From: Ctenosaura bakeri | Taxonomy: Eukaryota > Chordata > Lepidosauria > Squamata > Iguanidae | Assembly (NCBI GenBank): GCA_948474755.1 | Contig: CAOLHI010003124.1 | Coordinates: 124,001 to 188,000 of the forward strand | Direction: 5' to 3' | Length of the DNA: 64,000 nucleotides | Shown: one piece after another, positions 32,716 through 43,445 of the stretch | Layout: every line of letters begins with the position of its first letter | How positions within the stretch are numbered: the first letter of the stretch is position 1 | Program-made: the position numbers and the translations under genes | Notes under the pieces: generated by a model | Seen by the model: only the letters and a program-made list of their open reading frames with translations | The model's database searches: none | Told to the model about the DNA's origin: nothing

Positions 32716-33904
32716 TTGCTTTCTTCCTGCAAGGCACAGAGTGGCCATGTGGTGGTGGTGGGGGAGCCTTCAGAGTTAAGTCAGAGGTATATGCTAAGTC
32801 TGGGGGGGGGCTTTGGGTTCTGTGAGGGAGGAAGGGAATACCAACCTCCTCAGTACCTAAAAAAGAACACAAGGGGAAACTTAGTGCATGTATGCCACCA
32901 ACAAGATGCCAGCCTAGATGTTAGGAGTTCTCATCAACGCCTAACACATTTAATAACAAAGGATGTCTTACATTATTGTCACAGCAAGACAGTTTCTGGG
33001 TGGCTCAAGAGGTGAAGAATAAATATGTTTAGGTCAAAATAATGCAATTTAAAGTAAATTGAATGAAAGGAGTCCATGAAACTATTTTGATTATTGCTTT
33101 ACAGTGTCAAGTGCATGGTTGACATTTTGTAAAATGACAATTAGAATTATAGCCATTCAGGCTGGCTGATCTTGTAAGAATCACATTACTTTCTGTCTGC
33201 CCTTGCCCCAGCTTCACCTCTATTTTATATCGCTGTTATAAATGTTATGTGTTAAAATGTCTCCCCTGGGATGTTGCCAGTAAACAAATGGTCCAATCAT
33301 GAATGTCTCAGTTAAGCACTATGTGCTGTAATTAAAAACAAAAAAGCAAAATTTAAAAAAGCTTCTCTGTCCTGCAAAATGTCATCTGCATTTCAGTTTT
33401 TGAGCATATGCATTAAATCCAATTAGTGGCATAGAACTGTGTAGAGTAATTATGTTGTCAGAAACTTCACTGTGTTTGGTGGCAACAGTCCCACTTCTTA
33501 AGGGTTAAAAAGAGCCTGTACCAATCCTTCCTCCTTTAAAGTTTCTATGGTAACAAGATGCAATCTATAATGATATTGTACTTAATCAAACGTTTCCTCC
33601 AGACCAGAACATCCACAGCTTCCTCTTTTAATTGTGAGAGTTGACTTCAGGGGAAGGAAAAGAAAGAAGGGCTTAATTTCAGAAGAAGAGAGGTACCTGG
33701 CCTGGAGGCTGTGCAGAAGCCATGCCCTCTGCTCTGAGAACAGTGTCCCTTGAACCTTTAACTGTTTAGATGTTTACTGCCATTCTGCGCGTATTGTTTT
33801 AGTCAGATAGGCCTTTGGCATCTCACTTTGGGCTTTGTAGAAGGATTCTTCTGATCAGCTGGGTGCCTTTTTTTTTTTTGGTTTTCTTTTCTTTTTATAT
33901 GTGT
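32716..33904. other. No gene or recognised repeat
   Basis: Includes a G run at 32802-32810 and an A/T-rich part near 33330. This is one of the least repetitive stretches of the window by eye. Conservation with other reptiles would be worth measuring here. Confidence 0.4.
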
Positions 33905-34025
33905 GCATTTCAATTGTACTTTTAAATTGCCTTCAGCTATATTTGTTTTCACTTGAATTTTGTTACTGGTAGCCATCTTGAATGCTACCCTTTTGTGGGA
34001 GATAGGCAAACTAGAAATTAAATAA
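33905..34025 (+). mobile_element. L2-like 3' tail fragment
   Basis: TTACTGGTAGCCATCTTGAA, GGGAGATAGGCAAACTAGAA and ATTAAATAAAG resemble a diverged L2 tail. Confidence 0.45.
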
Positions 34026-34787
34026 AGAGACAAATCACTGTTGACCTCACACTTGCACTGAAAAAGGTTCCCAGAGCAGCTTACAAAACTCAATAATAAA
34101 CCTCTGCCTGGAAGATTTGAAATCAAAAAGACACAGCATCACAGGAAATGGGCTTGGGGAGAAGGAAGGCAGTGAATATGGAAAGCAAACTGAAGCCTTA
34201 GTTCTTAGCTGCGAAGCTCTTGCAAGGATTCTTCCTGCAAGGAGGAAAGAAAAAGGCTCCCTTCTGCTGTCCCATTTTTGGCCAGCTCATGGGGGAAGCT
34301 GGTCACCCACTTGAATTTATGATTTGCAGAGATGCTTCAACTTTCAGTTGGAGATGAATTACAGGGGGCAGGTGGGTTCCTTCTAGGACATTCTTTTCAG
34401 CAAGCGGGAAATCTACCAACAAAATCTACCAATTATAGCCAAGTCACCTTCCCCTTTCCAATATGGTAGCTAAGGGGACAATTATGAAATGGCAAACTAC
34501 TTTGTCACTCCAGATGTTGTTGGACTGCAATTCCCAGCATTCCTTACTATTAGTTCTTTGGCTAGGGCTGCTAGGGAGGTAGTCCACTAAGAGCAAGAGG
34601 TCCACATGTTTCACAATCCTGCTGTAAACTGAAATGCTAAACATGGAAATAGCTAACCTGAGTAAGCAAAGCAAGGGAGACCAGTCAGCCAGGCAGTGAG
34701 CATGGAGAAAGCTGGAGGTGGAAGCCAGAGAGAAGGCTGTGACAGGAGGAAGGAGGAAGGTTTGAATAAAGATGATGGGGAAAATAA
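34026..34787. other. No gene; class H palindrome at about 34497-34610
   Basis: TCCAGATGTTGTTGGACTGC and AATTCCCAGCATTCC with CTAGGGCTGCTAGGGAGGTA and AGTCCAC form a class H inverted repeat. The remainder has no recognised feature. Confidence 0.45.
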
Positions 34788-35347
34788 TCAATGGGAGTAT
34801 AGTGTCGAGATCAAGGGAAGTAATAATACCACTCTATTCTGCTTTGGTTAGACCTCACTTGGAATACTGTGTCCAGTTCTGGGCACCACAATTCAAGAAG
34901 ATTATTGACAAGCTGGAACGTGTCCAGAGGATGGTGAAGGGTCTGGAGACCATGCCCTATGAGGAGCAGCTTAGGGAGCTAGATATGTCTAGCCTGATGA
35001 AAAGAAGGTTGAGAAGTCACATAATAGCCATGTTTAAATATTGGAGGGATGTCACGTTGAAGATGGAGCAAGCTTGTTTTCTACTGGTCCAGAGACTAGG
35101 ACACAAAGCAGTGGATTCAAACTACAGGAAAAGAGATTTCACCTAAACATCAGGAAGAAATTTCTGATGGTAAGAGTTGTCTGACAGTGGAATATGCTGC
35201 CTCAGAGTGTGGTGGAGTCACCTTCTTTGGAGGTTTTTAAACTGAGACTGGATGGCCATTTGCTGGGTGTGCTTTGAGTGTGTGTTCCTGGCAGGAGGTT
35301 GGACTCAATGGCCATTGTGGTCTCTTCCAACTCTATGATTCTATTTC
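34788..35347 (+). mobile_element. CR1 LINE, C-terminal reverse transcriptase region and 3' end
   Basis: An open frame reads SRSREVIIPLYSALVRPHLE, then QFWAPQFKKIIDKLERVQRM and LRELDMSSLMKRRLRSHII, the conserved C-terminal part of the CR1 reverse transcriptase. After a frame break comes the 3' UTR with TTGGAGGTTTTTAAACTGAG, GGTTGGACTCAATGGCC and CTCTTCCAACTCTATGATTC. It is 5'-truncated and inactive. Confidence 0.9.
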
Positions 35348-35734
35348 TATAAACTCACCTGTAAAATTCTAAATGAGTATCTAAGGGGGTAATCACAAAA
35401 GGTAGTTGATACCACTCACATATCTTCTGGGCACTACAGAGATACCTCAGTTAACAAGGCCTCCAATAGCGAAGCTCCTTTGTACAAAAGCGTTTTATGC
35501 CCACTCAGTCCTTCTTTTCTTTCACATCTTCCGTCTGGTTGGAAAGAAGTTTCTAAGGCAGCATTGGCTTTGGAAGGATGGTGAAGGAGGGCTAGAGAAA
35601 TACATCCATTCAGTGTCAGGTTGCTGCAGTGTGCCTGCGGTAAACAAAGTTTCAGATGTGAAAGAGTGGATTCTATTCTGTCTAATTCTACTGTAGCCTA
35701 AAGAGACAAGGTAAACAACAGTTGCTTCCAGAAT
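35348..35734. other. No gene; possible DNA-transposon end
   Basis: CAGAGATACCTCAGTTAACA and AAGCTCCTTTGTACAAAAGC near 35438-35490 resemble the start of a mariner/Tigger-type element ('tacctc..ttaacgaa'). No matching opposite end was found, so the assignment is weak. Confidence 0.3.
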
Positions 35735-35945
35735 CCCTTACTGAGCATGCAAGGGCAGAAAAACAGGCAGAAAAGGAGAGAGTAGGTAAGCCTACTTATC
35801 TACCCACAGTGATCTATACATTGATCTATACATGTGGTCACCAAGCTAGAACTCATAAGAAAATTGGAGGCAAGTGAAAGAAAAAAGTAATCTGTGGATG
35901 CATTTCTGGAAGAAGGCTTCAAGTGGTCTCTGTAAGGTTCAAAAT
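35735..35945 (+). repeat. Unidentified dispersed repeat, copy 2
   Basis: Same-strand partner of 31445-31672, sharing ACTGAGCATGCA, AAGTAATCTGTGGATGCATT and TTCAAGTGGTCTC. The copies differ by many substitutions and small indels, so the family is old. Confidence 0.55.
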
Positions 35946-36072
35946 GTTTATGCAAGTGTTACCTGATCTAGTTGTTTCATTTCACATGTACATACTATTT
36001 GGTTTGAAATAAAAAATGCTAAAACATGTTGAATGGTTCTTCTTTTTTTGTAGTGTAGGAGCCTATCCCTAC

Positions 36073-36185
36073 TCTAGAATCATAGAATTATAGAGCTGGA
36101 AGAGACTACAAGGGCCACTGAGTCCAACCCCTTGCCATGCAGGAATATACCATCAAAGCATTCCTACATGCTGGTAATCTCAACG
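36073..36185 (-). mobile_element. CR1 LINE 3' end fragment, minus strand
   Basis: TAGAATCATAGAATTATAGA and GCTGGAAGAGACTACAAGGG, then CCCCTTGCCATGCAGGAA, is the reverse complement of the CR1 3' terminus. About 110 bp remain. Confidence 0.8.
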
Positions 36186-36221
36186 ATAGACTTCTGCAAA
36201 GCACTGTACATTGAGCTACCT

Positions 36222-36440
36222 CTGTAGCAAGTTTGGAAAGTTCAGTTAGTGCATAACATGGCAGCCAGAATGGTTACTGGTACATCTAGGAGTAGTCAAA
36301 GTACACCTATATCAAAACCACTCCACTGGCTGCCAGTTAGTTTCTGGGCAAGATGCAAAAACCCTAGATGGTTTGGGTCCAGGTTTCCTACAGGAAACCT
36401 GGACCCTTCTTCTGTACAATCTACCCTGTAAAATTGTGTA
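36222..36440 (+). mobile_element. L2 LINE reverse transcriptase C-terminal fragment
   Basis: The reading frame gives HNMAARMVTGTSRSSQSTP and then KPLHWLPVSFWARCK, the L2/Maui-type motif 'QNAAARLLTGT...SLHWLPV'. The frame is broken afterwards. A perfect 15-bp inverted repeat lies inside it (36375-36406). Confidence 0.8.
36375..36406. repeat. Perfect 15-bp inverted repeat, 2-nt spacer
   Basis: GGGTCCAGGTTTCCT, then AC, then AGGAAACCTGGACCC. It sits in the decayed L2 fragment, downstream of its LHWLPV motif, and is not an expected L2 feature. Confidence 0.9.
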
Positions 36441-36526
36441 TTCTGGGGGACATTTACTTCAGTCAGTTAAAACTAGACTGGTTGTTGCCAAGAAAACTTT
36501 CTTTTTTTGGTTGCTCCCAGGTTGTG

Positions 36527-37428
36527 TGTTACTGCACTTATCTGGCCCAAGCCCGAGGTCTACAATTTCATATTGTTTATGTTTAATATTTCCACGTGGC
36601 ACTCCACAAAATGAACTCCACATGTCTGAAAGGGTCACGGAGAGCCTGCGTAGGCAGGCACAGCTGCATGGCCTTAATTCCGCACGCTAGGTCTAGGCCA
36701 GTAAACAACCATTTGCCGCACAGCCGGTAGTGCCCTCCAGACACAGCCGACCATTAGGCTAATGCAAGGGCTCTCAGCTCCAAACTTCTTGTTCTATACA
36801 AACGCTAAGCGTTCCTCATCTACATACTGTTCTAACAATTGGCAGTGCTGGCTAAATCTCATCAATTCTGATTTTGATCTTTCGGAGGCTTTGTCTCCAC
36901 TAAAATCCCTATTGTTCTCCTCGGGAGAGGACTAGCCTCCAGGTACAATCTTCCTTATAAAAACCCCAAGTTTGAGCTTCTTGTCAGAACGCTCTTGACT
37001 TGCATCCCAAACTGCTGCCGCTCTGTTTGGTGAGCCTCCCCTCAGCTCCACATGCTGAGCTACTATGATCCCCAGCATCGAACTCTATTTCTCCTATCCC
37101 AGACTGCAGGATCAGGTGGACTATCACCCCAGAAAACCCTCTGAAAACCCCTATCAATTTTCCTCACTTTCTGCTTCTATAGTTCATGGATGAGTGCGTG
37201 AGTGCATGTGTCATTGTTTGCTTAATTGATGAAAGTTTAATAAAATCTTTTAACTGAACAACTTGCCTAGTTCTTGTCATGGCCCGACCCCGTAAACATA
37301 GGGTTAAAGATCTTGCTACGTTACCCTGCCTCTCATATTGCTAGCCTGTGCTCCTTGCTAATCCCAATTTAGTAATATTTGGACTGCATTTAGGTGTCCC
37401 TCGCGGACCCCCAGAAATCAGGGTAACA
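36527..37428 (+). mobile_element. Solo LTR, 902 bp
   Basis: Begins TGTTACTGCACTTATC and ends AATCAGGGTAACA, giving TGTTAC...GTAACA inverted ends. It contains a TATA motif at 36956 (CTTATAAAAACCCC) and AATAAA at 37239, about 283 bp apart, as in the other copies. It has no primer-binding site, polypurine tract or internal genes next to it, so it is a solo LTR. The flanks do not give a clean 4-bp duplication. Superfamily (ERV or Gypsy) is undetermined. Confidence 0.8.
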
Positions 37429-37529
37429 GTGGGATGGCTTATTGGAAGAGATCTGAAACATGAACATAGTGTCTGTGTTTAAACAACATTCAAGGCCAAT
37501 CTCTACAAGTAGGCCTATTCAGATGGTTT

Positions 37530-37733
37530 ATAAATTATGAGTTTTTAAATTATGAATTGTTCGTTTTTAATATGTGTATTTTTTAAACTAATGTTATGTC
37601 CTTTTAGCTGATTATGTATTTTTAATCAGTGTTTGTGTTGTTAACTGTGTTATGCATCCATTTGTTGCTGAATTTTAATGTTGTTTTCCACCTTGATCCA
37701 TAGGGTAAGGCAGGTAAGAAACAACAAACAAAC
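37530..37733 (+). mobile_element. L2-like 3' UTR and tail
   Basis: T-rich 3' UTR followed by TTTTCCACCTTGATCCATAG and GGTAAGGCAGGTAAGAAACA, then (CAAA)n, a diverged L2 tail. It abuts a CR1 fragment. Confidence 0.5.
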
Positions 37734-37736
37734 CAC

Positions 37737-38362
37737 AATGTGATGTAGCAGCCAAAAAAGCCAATGCAGTTTTAGGTTGCATCAACAGGAGTATAGTGTC
37801 CTGATTGAGGAAAGTATTAATGCCACTCTGTTGTGCTTTGATCAGACTTATCTGGAATACTGTTTCCAGTTCTGGGCACCACAGTTGAAGAAGGATATTG
37901 ACAAGCTGGAACATTTCCAAAGAAGGGCCACTAATATGATCAAATGTCTGGAAATCAAGCATTATGAGAAACAACTTTGGGAGCTGGATATGTTTAGCTT
38001 GAAGAAGAGCAGACTGAGAGGTGACATGATAGTTATCTTTAAATATCTGAAGGGATGTCATGTAGCAAGCTTGTTTTCTGCTGTTCCAGAGATGAGGACA
38101 TGAACCAATGGATTCAGTTTACAAGAAATAAGATTCTGTGTAAAATCAGAAAGAACTTTGCTGTACGAGTGATTCAGCAGTGGAATACATTCCTTGGAAA
38201 ATGGTGAACTTTCTGTGTTTGGAGATCTTTAAACAGAGGTTGGATTGGGTATCTTTCAGAGTCTTTTTCAGGAGTGCTTTCATTGGGTATTCCTGCATGA
38301 CAAGGGGTTGATCACATGGACCTTGTGCTTTCTTTCAGTTCTGAGATTCTATGATTCTATAG
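37737..38362 (+). mobile_element. CR1 LINE, C-terminal region and 3' end
   Basis: Encodes degenerate CR1 words (CDVAAKKANAVLGCIN-like at the start, then YLEYCFQFWAPQLKKDIDKL and LWELDMFSLKKSRLRGDMI). It ends with CTATGATTCTATAG. Multiple frame changes show it is an old 5'-truncated copy. Confidence 0.85.
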
Positions 38363-38454
38363 CCCTTTCCATGTTGTTTCTCCTTCTGGTACCAATCTTT
38401 CTCTTTAAGAGCTAATGCCCAATAATATATCTACTTCATTAACTGAAGTATACT

Positions 38455-38627
38455 TGTATTTTTTTTAATTTTTAATTTTTTTATAAAGAAAAAAGAACAA
38501 TACATAACAATAAAACAAAAACACCACGTGAATAACATAAATGTGAAAAAGAGAAAAATTACAACACAAATAGCTTACATTACTGTTTCTCTCCAGATCC
38601 TTTATCATCATATACTTATTCAACATA
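38455..38627 (-). mobile_element. L1 LINE 3' UTR and poly-A, left part of interrupted copy
   Basis: On the plus strand a T-rich tract (38459-38482) is followed by AT-rich sequence, consistent with an L1 poly-A tail and 3' UTR on the minus strand. The L1 coding part resumes at 42040. The CR1 between them is flanked by AACATA on both sides (38622-38627 and 42040-42045). Confidence 0.55.
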
Positions 38628-38694
38628 AAATCATAGAGTTGGAAGAGACCTCAGGGGCCATCGAGTCCAATCCCCTGCTATGCAGGAACACATG

Positions 38695-41611
38695 TCAAAG
38701 CATTCCCAACAGATGGCCATGCAGCCTCTGCTTAAAAACCTCCAAAGAAGGAGACTCTACCACACTCTGAGGCAGCATATTCCACTGCCGGACAGCTCTG
38801 ACCATCAGGAAGTTCTTCCTGAGATTCAGGTGGAATCTCCTTTCCTGCAGCTTGAATCGATTGCTCCTTGTCCTAGTCTCTGGAGCAGCAGAGAACAAGC
38901 CCACTCCCTCCTCAACATGACATCCTTTCAAACATTTAAACATGGCCATCATGTCCCCTCTTAACCTTCTCTTCTGTAGACTAAACATACCCAGCTCCCT
39001 AAGCCGTCTTCATAGGGCATGGCTTCCAGACCCTTCACCATTTTGGTCTCCGTCCTCTGGACATGTTCCAACTTGTCAATATCTTTCTTGAATTGAGGTG
39101 CCCAGAACTGGACACAGGATTCCAAATGAGGCCTAACCAATGTAGAATAGAGTGGTACCATTACCTCCCTCGATCTAGACAACACACTACTATTGATGCA
39201 GCCAAGAATTGCGTTGGCTTTCTTGGCTGCCACATCACACTGTTGACTTATGTTCAGCTTGTGATCTACCAAGACTTCTAGATCCCTTTCACATGTACTG
39301 CTATCCAGCCACGAATCCCCCATCCTATATTTGTGTATTCCATTTTTTCTGCCTAAGTGTAGGACCTTACATTTCTCTCTGTTGAAATTCATTTTGTTCG
39401 CTCTTGCCCAGCACTCCAATCTGTCAAGGTCATTTTGAATTTTGATCCTGTCCTCTGGGGTATTAGCAACCCCTCCCAATTTGATATCATCTGCAAATTT
39501 GATCAGCATGTCCTCCGCTCCTTTATCCAAGTCATTGATGAAGATGTTGAATAGCACTGGGCCCAGGACAGAACCCTGTGGCACCCCACTAGTCAGGATG
39601 AAAAGCAGCCATTCGTGATCACCCTTTGGGTTTGGTCAGTCAACCAATTCCAAATCTACTTAACAGTAGCCCTGTCCAGCCTGCATTTTACTAGTTTCTT
39701 TGCAAGAATGTCATGGGGAACTTGGTCAAAGGCCTTATTGAAGTCAAGATATGCTATGTCTACAGCATTCCCTTTATCTATCAAGCTTGTAACCCTATCA
39801 TAAAAAGAGATAAGATTAGTCTGGCATGACTTATTTCTGAGAAATCCATGTTGACTTTTAGAGATTACGGCATTGCTTTCTAAGTAATTACAAACTGACT
39901 GTTTAATGATCTGCTCTAGGATCTTTCCTGGTATTGATGTCAGGCTGACTGGGCAATAATTATTTGGGTCCTCTTTTTTCCTCTTCTTGAAGATGGGGAC
40001 AACATTTGCCCTCCTCCAGTCTGCTGGGACTTCTCCTGTTCTCCAAGAGTTCTGAAAGATTATTGCAAGTGGTTCAGAAATGACTTCTGCCAGTTCTTTT
40101 AATATCCTTGGATGTAATTCATCTGGCCCTGGAGACTTGAATTCGTCTAGTTTAGTCAGATATTCTTGTACTACTTCTTTACTTATTCTGTGCTGCACTT
40201 CCCTTGCTTCCTCACCTGCTCCCCATGCCCCAGGCTGAGTACTTCTATCCTTTTGGGAGAAAACTAAGGCAAAGAAGGTATTGAGTAGTTCTGCCTTGTC
40301 ACTTCCCCCCATCATTAATTGGTCATCTTCTCCACACAGTGACCCTATCATTTCCTTGTTTTTCCTTTTGCTGCGGACATACCGTACCTTAAGAAGCCCT
40401 TTTTATTGTTTTTGATGTCTCTGGCAAGCCTGAGTTCATTCTGTGCTTTAGCTTTTCTGACCTTCTCCCTACATCTCCTGGCTATTTGCTTGAATTCCTC
40501 TTTGGTGGTTTCACCATTCTTCCATTTCCTGTACATGTTTCTTTTAACACTTAGCTCAGCTGAGAGTTCTTTCGTCAACCATTCCAGTTTCTTTAGAGAC
40601 CTGCCATTTTTCCTCCTTATTGGCACAGTTTCCAATTGTGTCTTCAGTATCTCACTTTTAAGAAACTCCCATCTGCCATGAACTCCTTTCTCTTTTGGTA
40701 TTCTTGACCATGGGATTTCAGCAAGTAACTCCCTAAGTTTAGAGAAATCAGCTTTCTTAAAGTTTAGGATGTGTGTCTGGCAACAGTCGGCTTCTCCTTT
40801 CCACTGAATGACAAACTCCAAAAGAGCATGGTCACTCCCTCCTAAGGATCCCACCACCTCCACCTCATCAACTAGGTCATCCCTGTTGGTCAGGATCAGA
40901 TCTAAAATAGCCGATCCTCTTGTCACCTTTTCTACCTTCTGGACCATGAAATTATCTGCAAGGCAAGTGAAGAACCTGTTGGACTTTGTGGTCTTTGCAG
41001 AATTTGACTGCCAACAAATATCAGGATAATTGAAATCTCCCACTAACACGGCGTCTCTCCTCTTTGAATGTGTGGTCATCTGCTCCAGGAAGGCCTCATC
41101 CAAGTCCTCAGGCTGGCCCGGAGGCCTGTAGCAAACCCCCACAATGACATCCCTATTGTTTCTCACTCCCTTAATTCTCACCAGATGCTCTTGACTTGGC
41201 TTCCCAGATTTAAGTCCTGGATCTCTTCACAGTTGAAAATATCCTTGACATATAAGACCCCTCCTCCTCCTCTCTTGTTTGGTCTATTTCAGCAAAATAG
41301 ATTATACTCCCCTATTCCTATGTTCCAATCATGAGATTCAGCCCACCAGGTTTCATTAAATTCATTAAATCATATTTATTTCATTGTACTAAGAGTTGGA
41401 GTTCATCTTACTTATTCCCCATGCTCTGTGCATTAGTGTAGAGACACTTGAGATGATGTGCCTTTTGTGGAAGTCCTGTACTAAAGTTACTTTCCCTCTC
41501 CCTGTTGGTCTCTAGTTCTACTTGGCCTGCCATATCTATATCAGTTGGGTTATTTTTTGCAGCACTCACTGAATCTTTGCCTAGAATAATACTATCCCCC
41601 TCCCCAGTCAA
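38695..41611 (-). pseudogene. CR1 ORF2 (endonuclease-reverse transcriptase), broken
   Basis: In life ORF2 nicks target DNA and copies the CR1 RNA at the nick. The frame segments are: 41408-41611 with the endonuclease start (LYTNAQSMGNK); 40348-41181 with VLVGDFNYPDICW and GGSDHALLEF; 39656-40351 with FKSPGPDELHP, SQHGFLRNKSCQTN and YLDFNKAFDQVPHD; 38961-39584 with PQGSVLGPVLFNIFINDL and the catalytic KFADDIKLGG; and 38695-38988 with the C-terminal block LRKNFLMVRAVRQWNMLPQ. The FADD and GDFN residues are intact, but stops between 41181 and 41408 and frame changes near 40350, 39600 and 38980 break the gene. Confidence 0.9.
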
Positions 41612-41613
41612 AC

Positions 41614-42033
41614 TCAGTTTAAAGACCTCCTGATCTGTTTTTTGAGACTGTTAGCAAAAACGTTCCGGCTGACAGTTGTAAGGTGCAGGTCATCCCTTGC
41701 CAGAAGATCATCTTCGTGGAAATGGAGGCCGTGATCCAAAAATCCGAATTGCTCCTGGCAGCACCATCTTTGGAGCCAGTTGTTGATCTCCACTATTCTT
41801 CTTTTCCTTTGTGGGCCATGTCCTTCCACAGGGAGAAGAGATGAAATGACAACCTGCTCATGAAGGTCTTTCAGTTTCCTACCCATAAGCTCGTAATCCT
41901 TCATGATGCGATGTCTTGCTGTGTTGTTGGTTCTGACGTGAACCAAAAGAAGGGGGTTATGGTCAGTGGGCTTGACCAGTCTCATTAGCCTCTCCATTAT
42001 GTCATTGATTTTGGCCCCAGGGAGACAGCACAT
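41614..42033 (-). pseudogene. CR1 ORF1 fragment, esterase-like domain
   Basis: 139 codons open on the minus strand. Motifs LLLVHVRTNNTARH, SSLLPVEGHG, EINNWLQRW, FGFLDHGLHF and LLARDDLHLTTVSRNVFA match the SGNH-esterase-like C-terminal domain of CR1 ORF1. In the family the block-III motif usually reads VHVGTND; here it is VHVRTNN, so likely catalytic or oxyanion positions are altered. The N-terminal half, with any zinc-finger or coiled-coil region, is lost to 5' truncation. Confidence 0.8.
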
Positions 42034-42039
42034 CTCGCG

Positions 42040-42790
42040 AACATATTATGTATTACATTTATTATATATTTTTATTTCATGTATTTAAATCTCATTCTCC
42101 TTATACTCATTATTGCTATAATAATTTCATTCTTAAATCTATTCTTTTCAACTATATTTAACCTATTGCTAATACTATATATGATTCAGTTATTAACCAT
42201 AAACTCTAACCCTAAATGTGAGCACATTCCCAGAGCCAATTATATTTCAGCTTACTCTGCTTTCCAAAATTATAATTCTTCTTGTGGAGGTGTGACACTT
42301 CCTTCTTTTGTTAAAGCCTTTTCCACAAATATTTTCCATATTGCTTCAAAGTCATTCCTTTTCACTATCCCCTTTTTAACCTTAATGCAACATGTTAACT
42401 TATCATTGATTGCTATTTTCCACACTTCTTTATACCAATCCTTTATTTGAAAGTCTTCTTGAATTTTCCATTTTCTTGATATAATTAGCCTTGCTGCAGT
42501 TAATAAATTTGTAATTAACTCCTTCATTGTCTGGGTACAATTAACCTTTTCAAATATAGATAATAATGCTATACTTGGACATATTTGTAAATCAATTCCT
42601 GTTATCTCTTTTATCTCTTTAAACACCATTTGCCAAAATTTCTGTACACCTTTTCAATTCCACTACATATGGATATATGTGCCAATCTCTTGGCAGCACC
42701 TCCAGCATAACCTTGAATGATTCTTGTCTATGTGGTTTAATCTTACTGGTGTTAATACCTGTATTTATATGTGATCAGGCTTGTTCATTA
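42040..42790 (-). mobile_element. L1 LINE, ORF2 C-terminus and 3' UTR (5'-truncated)
   Basis: The minus strand reads VLTPVRLNHIDKNHSRLCWR, then CCQEIGTYIHM, then a frame with stops in place of two conserved residues, then FWQMVFKEIKEITGIDLQ and NLLTAARLIISRKWK. This is the L1 ORF2 C-terminal region with its C..C..H.. zinc-like motif (the last Cys is a stop). 42270-42629 is the longest open piece. The AT-rich stretch 42040-42270 is 3' UTR that continues at 38455-38627 across the inserted CR1. Confidence 0.8.
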
Positions 42791-43130
42791 AAAACCGCAT
42801 CCAATTACCTCTGACACTAGGACAACAGTTGAGTATTAGTTGCAATTAAAGCTTGGGAACTGCACACAGATTCCATTCATTTAGAACCCAGTATGATATC
42901 ACATCAGCAGGCCCCAGTCCCGGTCTTGCCAATGTATTATGAAGAGCTGATATAAGACATTTTTAAAACAGTGGCCCTCCAGATGTTTTTGAACTACAGC
43001 TTCACTAGTTCAAAAGAAACACTCACCACTGGCTAGCCTGGTCAGGGCTGATAGGATCTGTAGAAACTTTAGAAAGATGTGGCACAAGGCTGCTGCTGTA
43101 TGGTACTGTTGACTCTGAGTCAATTGTACT
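42791..43130. other. No gene; class H fragment
   Basis: AGTGGCCCTCCAGATGTTTT and GAACTACAGCTTCACTAG near 42970 is one arm of a class H repeat. Nothing else is recognised. Confidence 0.4.
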
Positions 43131-43312
43131 TAGGAACACTAGAAGCTGCCATATAGTGAGTCAAACCATTGTATTGCCCAACCCATCGAGCTCAGTTTTG
43201 TCAACACTGACAGGCAGGATTTCTCAGGGGTTCAGGTAGGATTCTTTTACAGTCTTGGCTGGAGATGCTAGAGATTTAATGTGGGACCCTCTTCACCAAA
43301 ACATGTATTCTG
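43131..43312 (-). mobile_element. Classic Sauria SINE, minus strand
   Basis: Plus-strand order: GAACACTAGAAGCTGCCATA, TAGTGAGTCAAACCATTG, CGAGCTCAGTTTTGTCAACA, CTGACAGGCAGGATTTCTCA, then GGCTGGAGATGCTAGAGATT with TAATGTGGGACCCT. This is the reverse complement of the well-known lizard SINE with a tRNA head, a body ending in the 'ATACTGAGTCAGACCATTGG' motif and a short tail. It is diverged but nearly complete. Confidence 0.85.
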
Positions 43313-43363
43313 TCCTAAGCCAGACAAGGTTAAAAATCAAGTCCATATGGTAGACCAGGCTGG

Positions 43364-43445
43364 CATCCTCCAGATTGTTGGACTACAAATCCCATCAGCA
43401 TGCCTGGGATGACAAGAGTTGTGATCCAACACATCTGGAAGATAG
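43364..43445. repeat. Class H short palindromic repeat
   Basis: TCCTCCAGATTGTTGGACTA and CAAATCCCATCAGCATGCC face GACAAGAGTTGTGATCCAAC and ACATCTGGAAGA. Confidence 0.6.

Larger units (their letters stand above)
38628..42039 (-). mobile_element. CR1 LINE, 3.4 kb, 5'-truncated in ORF1
   Basis: The most complete retroelement in the window. In minus-strand order it carries the C-terminal esterase-like part of ORF1, then ORF2 with an AP-type endonuclease, a full set of reverse transcriptase motifs and the C-terminal region, then the short CR1 3' end (CATAGAGTTGGAAGAGACCT on the plus strand). A full CR1 is about 4.5 kb, so about 1 kb of 5' end is missing. Several frame changes and stops make it inactive. 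A 6-bp AACATA repeat flanks it, inside an L1. Confidence 0.92.
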
